From Amphimedon queenslandica (Eukaryota > Porifera > Demospongiae > Haplosclerida > Niphatidae), in NCBI RefSeq assembly GCF_000090795.2, contig NW_003546300.1, forward strand, positions 200,281-227,301: 27,021 bases of DNA. Direction: 5' to 3'. The position numbers and the translations under genes were made by a program. This document shows positions 20,251 through 27,021 of the stretch, in pieces. How positions within the stretch are numbered: position 1 is the first letter of the stretch; the number at the start of each line of letters is the position of its first letter. The notes under the pieces are model-generated. The model did not search any database, had not been told where the DNA came from, and worked only from the letters and a program-made list of their open reading frames with translations.

Positions 20251-21065
20251 TAGTGTTCCACCAATACTGGTATCTCACATCGTAACCGATACTAAAGTAT
20301 CGGTATTGAATCAGTATTAAATTGATTGTAACAGCAAGTATGAGTAAATTAATTGTAATTAAATTAATTATTAATCGTGAATAATATTTTCACATGGTGT
20401 AAAATAAAATGGCTGTTTCTTCCTTGACTTCTGCCTCTTCTTCTACTGAATGAGCCAGTTACCCACCATCTCTTCAAACATATCTAACAAATGCTAATAT
20501 CTGAGTTTGAGGCTCTCTCATCAGTTTTAACTGATACATCATCTACAAAGCCTACTAAATGCACTAAAGTGGACAAGTCAGATTCAGTTCTATGGCAGTA
20601 TTGTGATGAAATAATGGAGGATACCGGTAGTGAAAGCAGTGCATCACTATCTATAGATATGATTCTAGACACTTATCTTAAAGAGCCAATTGAACCATGA
20701 CTCTCAAGCTCTCTTTACATATTGGAAGAAGTACAGCACTGCTCATCCTATATTATCATCACTGGCTCTGAAGTACCTTTCCCCTCCATTATCTACTGCT
20801 GCGTCTGAGAGGCTCTTTAGCCAAGCTGGTAATATCTTGACAGAATCTCGTAATTATCTTTCTCCAGATAAGTCAGACAAGTTACTCTTTTTAAATAGAA
20901 ACTTACATCTTGTTAACCTTAAGTATTAATTATGCTATGTAAAATCAATATTAGTTAATTTCAACATGTGTACATGTATCGGTATTGAAGTTGGTATTTG
21001 TATATATATTAAGTGCAATATCATTATCGAAAGTATCGGTAAATTATGGTATTGGTGGAACACTT
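20251..21065 (+). mobile_element. Internally deleted hAT element (about 0.8 kb)
   Basis: The left end AGTGTTCCACCAATAC (from 20252) and right end GTATTGGTGGAACACT (to 21064) are exact 16-bp inverted repeats. They are followed inward on both sides by ACCGATACT and AAGTATCGG motifs, a sub-terminal pattern typical of hAT elements. The interior encodes only a C-terminal transposase remnant on the plus strand. No clean 8-bp target duplication can be read, probably through decay. It lies antisense to, and apparently within, the acidic exon that starts at 21412. Confidence 0.85.
20491..20929 (+). pseudogene. hAT transposase C-terminal dimerisation domain, frameshifted
   Basis: The first part (20491-20697) gives an acidic/serine stretch ending DMILDTYLKEPIEP. 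After a one-base shift near 20693-20697 the next frame reads SQALFTYWKKYSTAHPILSS, then LSPPLSTAASERLFSQAGN and RNYLSPDKSDKLLFLNRNL, stopping at 20929. SLALKYLSxPxSTAASERLFSxAGNI is the hallmark of the hAT dimerisation domain (Dimer_Tnp_hAT). A short MAVSSLTSASSSTE reading near 20411 may be the old N-terminus. The catalytic core is missing, so the element cannot move itself. Confidence 0.88.
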
Positions 21066-21412
21066 AAATCCGAGACTATAGACCGGGAGTGCAATCTCTT
21101 CAACCTTTCTGTACATCTCTTCTGATCTCGGGTTAAATGCCTTACTATAGCTGTTGAATGGTCTGCAGTCAGATCAGGACCAGGTTCAGTATTATGTAAG
21201 ACTTAGCTGCCTTTCAAGCTTGAGCCATCTTGAGCCGTCGCCGTTACCGTGGAACTATCATGTTGTGCAGTAATGGGCGACAAACACTCACTGTAGTCAA
21301 TGACAAGCTCATTAATGCTGTCGTACTTAATAACAAGTAAGGAAAAATCATGAGAGTCAGAGCAAAGTTCGAAATCAAAGAAGAGCTCAGAATCAGAAGT
21401 GTCTAAGGACAT
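21066..21412 (-). pseudogene. Acidic N-terminal exon cut by the hAT insertion
   Basis: From ATG 21412 the minus strand reads MSLDTSDSELFFDFELCSD and continues in one frame to a TAA at 21203-21205. It then goes on in the same frame as LHNTEPGPDLTADHSTAIV and RHLTRDQKRCTERLKRLHSR to 21066, where the hAT inverted repeat begins. The acidic, serine-rich start resembles first exons of transposon genes. It is on the strand of gene B and upstream of it, so it may be the old 5' exon of that gene; this is not proven. No continuation is visible beyond 20251. Confidence 0.45.
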
Positions 21413-21683
21413 TATAGATCTACTGGTCAATCACCTGCACTAGTTCTAGTAGACTACTATACCATCTAATACCATTAATTAACTTGTGACACGTGAGCGA
21501 TTACAAATGGCTGATGACACTGACAAGCTTGCTGACAAGGCAGCTACTGTAGTGTATAGCTCTAGCCATGGGTACTATTCATGCTCTAGCTAGCACTGGT
21601 ACGGTGGTATTATAGCTATGAACATAATAATCTGGCAGTACCTTCTGATTTGGCATCGAGTCATTTGGAAATGTAAGATATGC
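21413..21683. other. Spacer between gene A fragment and the acidic exon
   Basis: No supported gene. A plus-strand ATG at 21508 (MADDTDKLADKAATVVYSSS) opens only 28 codons and could be a remnant first exon divergent from the minus-strand exon at 21412; support is weak. Confidence 0.3.
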
Positions 21684-23098
21684 TTAACATAGGTGGTTGA
21701 TGTCAGCATTGTGATCAGTTTTACTAGCACATGTATGATGCTTGTACAAAAGTAACTCAAAATTGATTGTGACTTGAATGTTTATACATAATTGAAAGGT
21801 TGTATGGTCTTTGGATGGGCCGTTTTGTTTTTCAAGGGTCAAGTTTAACTTCTTATTCTCGTAACTTTTCATTCCAGGTATTTTTCCAGGAAGACAGATT
21901 CCATGGACTTCAGCGTAATTTCTGATGAAAGCAATAACCCGGAGAATATCATGATAAGTCAAAGCATGGTTTGGTGTCTTTCCAGCATTTCCGTGAACTC
22001 TAATGAAGTTAAGTACATAACATGTAATTTGTAAGTCTCATATCTTGGTATTAATCCATTCATTCTGTAGTTTTTCACGATTTCCTCAAACCTGCTTTTG
22101 CCACATGTATGTAGCTTCAGAAATGTTACTCTACATATCTATTTCAAAGACATAATTAATTTTGTGTTGTGTTACTCATAGTTACAAACCTTATGACCTT
22201 GACACAAGAGCGTAAAAAATTGCCTCCTTCTTTCTGTCTCCTGTGGTTGCTAATTGAAAATCCCCCCCAGTGGTGGATCTAGGGGGTTCCATGGGTTCCA
22301 TGGAACCCCCACTTTGGCAGAAGTTGTCTTTTTGCAGTATCTTTGGATTCTTTGCAGTCAGTTTGCAGCACTTTTCCTCCATTTTATTAATTAAAATTGA
22401 TGAGCCACACCCAAATTTTAATTAAAATTAATAAGCCACACCTACTTAAGTAAAAAGGAACTCCCCTTTTAATTTTTCTGGATCCGCCAGTGCCCCCCAC
22501 GGTAGATGTTGCTGCCATTTGACTCATAATAGCAATTTCTTGAACAGGCTTTGCCATGGCTTGTATGTCACATCTATATGTTTTTATGTAAGAGTGACTG
22601 AACAGTGCATAGCAATTATCTGAGCAACGACATCCATGTTCAAACTACTTTGATAATTCTTCTTTCTCCTTCGGGTCTTCCTTCCTCTTGTCATCACAAG
22701 AGGAGTAGTTTAAGTAGCTGGAGCATCAGGCGTCGCTCATTCTAAATCAAGATCAGATACTTGTAGCTCCAAAGATGGTGGATTACTATCTACATCACAA
22801 TCTTTTGTCTCCTCTCTCTTCCATATCTTCTACTGCTTCATAGTCTGTCTCTATCAATTAATAAATACAATATATAACTAAGTTTGATATAATAATATTG
22901 TGCATTTATACTGGTGATGGAAAGTCATTGTTGTGATAGCTAACCGCTATAAACAGTTAGTCTGTAAACAGTGTTAAGAATAAGCTTACGACTAGTTTCA
23001 TCGCAAAAGTAGTCCCAAAGAACTAAAGCAACGTAGTCACTGTCTGGAGGACCTTTTTCTTCAATTGACAAGCGAGCAATGTCTCTTTCTTTAGCCAT
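21684..23098 (-). pseudogene. Gene A: N-terminal part of a second VGHTHEDID-type transposon gene, decayed
   Basis: Exon 1 is 23098-22990 (MAKERDIARLSIEEKGPPDS, then DYVALVLWDYF), with donor GTAAGC. Exon 2 starts at 22850 (QTDYEAVEDMEERGDKR), shifts frame with stops, then reads FEHGCRCSDNCYALFSHSYI. It is interrupted by a short hAT-type element at 22268-22492 and resumes in frame as GDFQLATTGDRKKEAIFYAL. Exon 3 is 22138-22044 (ICRVTFLKLHTCGKSRFEEI, ending NGLIPR). Exon 4 from 21999 reads VHGNAGKTPNHALTYHDIL, then NYAEVHGICLPGKIPG, and runs open to 21684 although conservation stops near 21850. The donor after exon 3 is AT instead of GT. GCRC, VCRxxFLxLH, VHGNxGKxP and NYAExHGIxLPGRIPG are in the order of the family N-terminus. 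The C-terminal part is not found downstream in the expected form; gene B appears to be a different subfamily. Confidence 0.7.
22268..22492. mobile_element. 225-bp hAT-type short element (CAGTGGTGGATC ends)
   Basis: The left end CAGTGGTGGATCTAG and the complement of the right end CACTGGCGGATCCAG pair with three differences. CAGNGGCGGATCCAG is a common hAT terminus. Runs of six or seven C flank both sides (22262-22267 and 22493-22498), consistent with an 8-bp hAT duplication at a C-rich target but not decisive. Inside is a tandem pair of units of about 36 bp (TTAATTAAAATT then GAGCCACACC or AAGCCACACC). It sits in exon 2 of gene A. Confidence 0.82.
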
Positions 23099-23934
23099 AG
23101 TTTTAAAAGTAGTCTTCTTCGTCTTTGTTATACTCTATGGTTACCTATGATGCATTAAAGCCCTCCATTTTTATTCCGTGGTCGCTCTATGTAACATTCT
23201 TTGTGCACAATCCAGGTAAAAATGTCGCAGGGCTTATAACTCAGCAAAGAAAGCTTCGCTACCCCCCACTTTGGTATTAAATGAAAGGATTTTGTTTATA
23301 TGACATGTTTATGTGATAAAATGAATTTTGCCTAGCTAAGATTTTTCGTGATTGTGAGCCCATAGCTCAAAATGATAATTCCCAAATATAGCCTAGTTTT
23401 CTCATATCGGGTCACATAGAATTTATTAAAACTGCAGACCTTTTTGTCTTTAGCAAACTTTAGCTTTAAAATGGTGATTTTTTTCAAGAATAAAAAATTT
23501 CACTGATTTTTTAAGGTTTGTGAAATTAAAATTAGGTTAATACAGACTGGACGGTATAAATTGCTGAAAGTGAAAATTCTCAAAAATTCCGTGAAGCTTC
23601 GGATAAAGGTCATTTTGTGAAAGTTATTATCCTCAAAAAAAGTGCTGTAGAAAAATTTGTATTTTTGATCAAAACCTGTTCAATGTTTCTAAACAATGTA
23701 AATACATGTACATATGTATGTATTAGAAAGTATAATGAAATCTTTTCTTTTCATAATTATTATTGTCTTTAGACTTCTGCAATCTTCTTGACATTATCCT
23801 TAACTCCACCCCTGAGATGATTCTACTGCTGATCAAGATTCAGTTCTTTTTCTGACAGTGATGACCTACGATAAATGTTGCACAGTAAATGGCGAAAGGT
23901 GATATTATGCATTTTACATGTAGATTTGTCACCA
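23099..23934. other. Interval upstream of gene A without a recognised gene
   Basis: AT-rich, with no supported coding block. It would contain the promoter of gene A; I cannot identify promoter elements. Open frames on the minus strand at 23823-24038 overlap the next short element and are not supported. Confidence 0.4.
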
Positions 23935-24134
23935 TATAGCAGGAAATTTTGGAGGAAGTAAAATTTGGCAAAATCCAAATTTTTGGGTGATTGGTGGATT
24001 TTAAATTGTGAAAGTTGTGGCCACATGCCATTGAGCAATATAATAATGGCTCAAAATGGCAGATTTTTACTTTCCCAAATCGCTATCAAACATTAATTTA
24101 CCAAATTTAATTCCCTCAAAAGTTTCCCACTATA
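23935..24134. mobile_element. 200-bp short element, TATAGCAGGAAA family, copy 1
   Basis: The left end TATAGCAGGAAATTTTGGAG and the complement of the right end TATAGTGGGAAACTTTTGAG are imperfect inverted repeats of about 35 bp with an outer TA. The interior contains GTGGCCACATGCCATTGAGC and GGCTCAAAATGG, shared with copy 2 in reverse orientation. Non-coding. Confidence 0.82.
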
Positions 24135-24462
24135 CGGTACATGTACTTTTAAATGCTCTTTCATTGACATTATTTTTTAATGAATAAGACCTTTCATCTC
24201 AGCTTTTATTTTCTTGTTCTCACTTTAAATTGTAACTTATTAGTTTTATTGTGAAAATAAACATAGTCACATATCAGTGCCTTCCTCTCCTTTTGTTCAC
24301 TTATTGTTGTACTTAAGACATTTGTAGCTCTACCTTGAAATTTGTTAGTCTCCATAGTAATAAAGCAAGGCTGCAAAAGTTTTTGCAGCCAATTTGAAGT
24401 AGGGTGAATCATACTTAGTAACGCTGCCACATTACTAATTGGGCAAAGTCCTTACATTCTTT

Positions 24463-24652
24463 TTAGCAGGAAATTTTGGAGGGATTTAAATTTAGCATTT
24501 TGATAGCCATTTGTCAAAATAAAATCCACCATTTTGAGCCTTTATACGCATGCTCAATGGCACGTGGCCACTAATTCGCCAAATTAAAATCCGCCAATAA
24601 CCAAAATTTAGAAATTCGCCAAATTTTACACCATCTAAAAGTTCCTGCTATA
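24463..24652. mobile_element. 190-bp short element, TATAGCAGGAAA family, copy 2 (inverted)
   Basis: The left end TTTAGCAGGAAATTTTGGAG and the complement of the right end TATAGCAGGAACTTTTAGAT pair. The interior is the reverse complement of copy 1, with GCTCAATGGCACGTGGCCAC and CCATTTTGAGCC, clearly the same family. The left terminal TA is degraded to TT. Confidence 0.82.
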
Positions 24653-25010
24653 TGATATGAGAATGTCTGTATGTATGCGTGCATACATTTCAGGGCGTGA
24701 GTAGGTGTGGCTAGGAGGTTAAGCCCCTCAATGTTTTACATACTTTCTAGTATCAACAAAAATTGAATGACTGGGTGGAGCGGTATTGCTAAAACCTTAC
24801 AAAATAATGGTTATTTGTGCATTATTTAAAATTTATTATTATTATCAGTAATTCTGTGCTACAATAATTAGCATACTATATTTTACTAAAAGTAATAGCA
24901 ATAATACATGTATTGCTTTTGCATGTTGTTCCATCTTTGGTTATTGCATTTGGAAATTTCAATCTCTACTTTCCTTGATCAAATGGGGTTCTAAAATTTC
25001 AAACAATTTC
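24653..25010. other. AT-rich spacer
   Basis: No gene. It contains an AGGTGTGGCTAGGAGGTTAAG motif near 24702, of the GTGTGGC type found elsewhere in the window, and a TACATGTA near 24905. Confidence 0.4.
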
Positions 25011-25205
25011 CTTTTTGAAATTTTAAAGTAGAAGTTTGATGTCTGTCAATCTATTGCTAAATTTTTATGACAATCTTGAAATTTCAAGAAGTCTTTGGTA
25101 GTGCTTTTGAATTTTCAAAGTAAAAATTTTGTGTCTATCAATTTATCGCTAAATGTTCATCACTATCTTCAAATTTTAAAAAGTCTTCTGCAGTATTTGA
25201 AGTTT
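25011..25205. repeat. Tandem repeat of about 93 bp, two copies plus a partial third
   Basis: Units start at 25011 and 25104 (CTTTTTGAAATTTT and CTTTTGAATTTTCAAAG). Both continue through GTCTNTCAATNTATNGCTAAA, an ATCTT block and AAGTCTT, and a third partial unit begins near 25196. Identity is moderate, so the duplication is old. GAAATTTCAA-like motifs link it to the 10180-10350 region. Confidence 0.6.
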
Positions 25206-25559
25206 CAAAATTACTTTTAGATCTTGTTTTATGCTTTCTATTTCTATAGGAGATACAAGTTCAAGTGAAATTCAAGGTTAAAAGTTTCAAGAACTTCAAT
25301 ATGAAAAAGAAACCTAACACAATTGACTGAATGCTTATTATAGAACTTTTTAAGCATCTTAATTATTGTTTACACAGGTTCAGTCCAACCACACAACACT
25401 CTTGACAGTTTTTAATCTGTTTATGCACAACTAATGTCATTTTTAACATTTTTTGTAAATTTTCTGCAGAAAGTTAATAACATTGGCATTTTTGCAGAAA
25501 TTTGACTAATTGGAAAATGCAATTGGAAATTACAAGTTGTTTTCATCAATCTTCTTAGA
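25206..25559. other. AT-rich stretch downstream of the ZBED-type hAT remnant
   Basis: No recognised coding block. The expected C-terminal dimerisation domain of the ZBED-type transposase was looked for here on the minus strand and not found. Confidence 0.4.
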
Positions 25560-26697
25560 TTTACCACTTTCTTGCAACATCTCTGTGAACGTTATCCACG
25601 TCTCCATCTTTCGCCGCTTACTAGGTGATAATTCATCCTCTAGACTGATGGAACTTTTTTTGACAAGCCTGATGTGGTTTCATTGATTGTACTCATAGTA
25701 CCCTCTAGTGCTTCAAAGTTTTTTTTAATAACAACTTCACTTTCACCTGTTCACTAGTTCGAGTAAAATCTTATTTTTTTTTTTTTTAAAGCAAGGATCA
25801 AGGATAGTAGCTAACGCAGTATACTCATTAATTGCAAAATTAGCAAACCTTCTCTTTAGAAATTTTAACATTTCCTTTTTAATGGTTCGAATGCCAACAT
25901 CATCATAGTGCTTCTCTAGAGTTTCTGTTACCATTCTTACCAATGAAATAACCACGAAGTGGAGTCTGCTAATATAGCCTCAGTTGTTTCTTTAATGGGC
26001 TCTAGAGCAGCTACTACTTTAGCAGCCAAGTTAGCTGGATACTGAGTAAGAACTGTAAATATGTGCTCAAATGCATAAGCAACCAATGCCATTTTCATTT
26101 CCAAGACCGACATAAGCATATACAAAGAGTGGTTCCATCTGGTCTTTACATTTTGTTCCAACCGATGTAGAGGTAGCTGTAGTTGCTCTTGCATTTCTTG
26201 TAATTTGCTATATGCTGTGGTTAAATGCTTAAAATGCCCGACAATCTTTTTACATGTTGCCAGTAGGTCCAATACAGCCTGGTGAGCCAAGACTCCATGA
26301 TTTACTACAAGCTGTAGTGAATGGGCGAAACATCTAAAAGATGGTGAGGCTTGGTCATGCATTGCTTTCATCATGTTGGCTGCGTTGTCTCGAAACACCA
26401 AATGGACCTTGACCAGAGGAATCTTCCAACTGGCTAACATCTCTTCATACTTTGTAGCTAAATACTGACCAGTGTGGGATTCATTAAGCAGAAGAACTTT
26501 TAGAACAGCTGACATTCTTTCAAAGGATTCGGTTACCCAGTGCGCAGTAAGGCTGAGTAAAGCTGCCACAGCATTAGCTGCACTCCAAGCTTCTGTAGTG
26601 AAACTAAAGAAATCAACTGCATTCATCTACTGCTGAACAATGGTGAGTGTCTCATTGTCAAGCTGAAGCAAAAATGTACTTGTCAAATACTTTCTAC
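25560..26697 (-). pseudogene. ZBED-type hAT transposase, central part, broken at both ends
   Basis: From 26697 the minus strand reads RKYLTSTFLLQLDNETLTIV, has a TAG at 26627-26629, then FFSFTTEAWSAANAVAALLS, LTAHWVTESFERMSAVLKVL, KVHLVFRDNAANMMKAM, SFRCFAHSLQLVVNHGVL, IVGHFKHLTTAYSKLQEMQ and VKTRWNHSLYMLMSVLEMK. After a frameshift near 25945-25960 it continues VVISLVRMVTETLEKHYDD, then EYTALATILDPCFK. A lysine-rich linker (SPSKRRKMETWITFTEML) follows in another frame to about 25560. Order and motifs match ZBED4/6-like hAT transposases. The first catalytic Asp (TTDxW) is Glu here; the second (RDNAANM) is kept. The BED finger and C-terminal dimerisation domain are missing. Confidence 0.88.
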
Positions 26698-26740
26698 CAG
26701 AGGGGTAGGAAGATAATAGAGATTAGGGGGGCTAAAGGTT
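26698..26740 (-). repeat. 3' terminus of the right-edge ZMYM1-like hAT
   Basis: On the plus strand this begins CAGAGGGGTAGGAAGATAAT and reaches a GGGGGGC run, the form of a hAT end (compare CAGGGG at 8956). It abuts the ZBED-type hAT reading frame at the RKYLTST motif, marking a nested insertion. The partner end and the target duplication are outside the window. Confidence 0.5.
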
Positions 26741-26794
26741 TTATCATGCATGCTCATTTTAATTGTTGCAACAAAGTAAACACAACATCATAAA

Positions 26795-27021
26795 CTAATA
26801 GTGTCCAAAATAATTTTTTCGTCTCTCATTGTTAGTTACAAAATCTCTTGCAATATTTTGTACATTTAATTTATCTGTACGATCCTGGTGTACATGTAAT
26901 AGTAGCACACTGTTGAGTCTCTTCTGAGTCATTGTTGACCTTAAATAGTTCTTCAGTCTTCTAAGTGATGAAAATGTTCTTTTAGCAGTGGCAGATGTCA
27001 TTGGCACAGTTAAATAAATGG
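26795..27021 (-). pseudogene. ZMYM1-like hAT transposase, C-terminal dimerisation domain (runs off right edge)
   Basis: The frame is open from the window edge: LTVPMTSATAKRTFSSLRRL, then KNYLRSTMTQKRLNSVLLLH and VHQDRTDKLNVQNIARDF, ending YFGHY at 26795-26797. TVPxTSATAERSFSxLRRLKxYLRSTMxxxRL is the conserved C-terminal signature of ZMYM1/DUF4371-type hAT transposases; here AER is AKR. This part has no frame break. It is the C-terminal domain missing from the 7186-8756 relic, but from a different copy. Whether the rest is intact cannot be judged. Confidence 0.88.

Noticed and set aside
20484..20672. Minus-strand open frame opposite the hAT remnant
   Set aside because: Shadow of the plus-strand transposase remnant.
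22191..22382. Minus-strand open frame with GGSMEPMEPP text
   Set aside because: It is a chimera of gene A exon 2 and the end of the short hAT element, not a gene.
25880..25895. GGTTCGAATGCC resembling a tRNA B box
   Set aside because: No matching A box or acceptor stem, and it lies inside the ZBED-type transposase coding text.
1..27021. CRISPR arrays, rRNA, tRNA and bacterial-type operons
   Set aside because: None seen; spliced genes and animal transposon families make a prokaryotic origin very unlikely.

Overview
The window looks like AT-rich eukaryotic, metazoan DNA. Its transposon families are animal-type: piggyBac, ZBED-type and ZMYM1/DUF4371-type hAT, pogo-like short elements, and a VGHTHEDID-motif (DUF7869-like) family. 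Coding blocks are split by very short GT-AG introns, the palindromic octamer TACATGTA is frequent, and GTGTGGC-type motifs recur. Together these suggest a compact basal-animal genome, most likely a demosponge such as Amphimedon or a relative. That assignment is inference; no rRNA, mitochondrial or housekeeping gene is present to prove it, and I found no tRNA, rRNA, CRISPR or bacterial-type operon. Nearly everything recognisable is a mobile element or a decayed copy of one, and I see no clearly intact host gene.

Layout. 1-1141 (+): 3' part of a broken piggyBac transposase, followed by a 22-bp minisatellite (1298-1653) and a possible GGG|TTAA element end near 2943. 2948-4440: AT-rich, gene-poor. 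4577-4878 (-) and 4971-6122 (+): two unrecognised broken genes; the second ends in a coiled coil plus an eight-cysteine RING-like domain. 6409-7045: a terminal-inverted-repeat (TIR) element. 7186-8956 (-): a decayed ZMYM1-like hAT whose CAGGGG 5' terminus is still visible. 8964-9082 (+): an acidic exon fragment. 10387-15815 (-): an unrecognised gene of about ten exons (gene C) with four short TIR elements in or between its introns.

15877-19125 (-): a decayed gene of about 12 exons in the VGHTHEDID family (gene B), ending only 61 bp upstream of the ATG of gene C on the same strand. 19304-19845: a TIR element. 20251-21065: an internally deleted hAT that cuts off an acidic exon (21066-21412, -). 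21684-23098 (-): the N-terminal part of a second VGHTHEDID-type gene (gene A), with a 225-bp hAT-type short element inside its second exon. 23935-24652: two short TIR elements of one family in opposite orientation. 25560-26697 (-): a ZBED-type hAT fragment, abutted at 26698 by the 3' end of a ZMYM1-like hAT that runs off the right edge.

How it fits together. This is a nested transposon graveyard. The most interesting unit is the B-C pair: same strand, 61 bp apart, similar very short introns and similar decay. It may be the two-gene coding part of one large element not yet described as such. Exon phases fit across almost all proposed junctions, which is the main support for the exon models. 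All reading was by eye.
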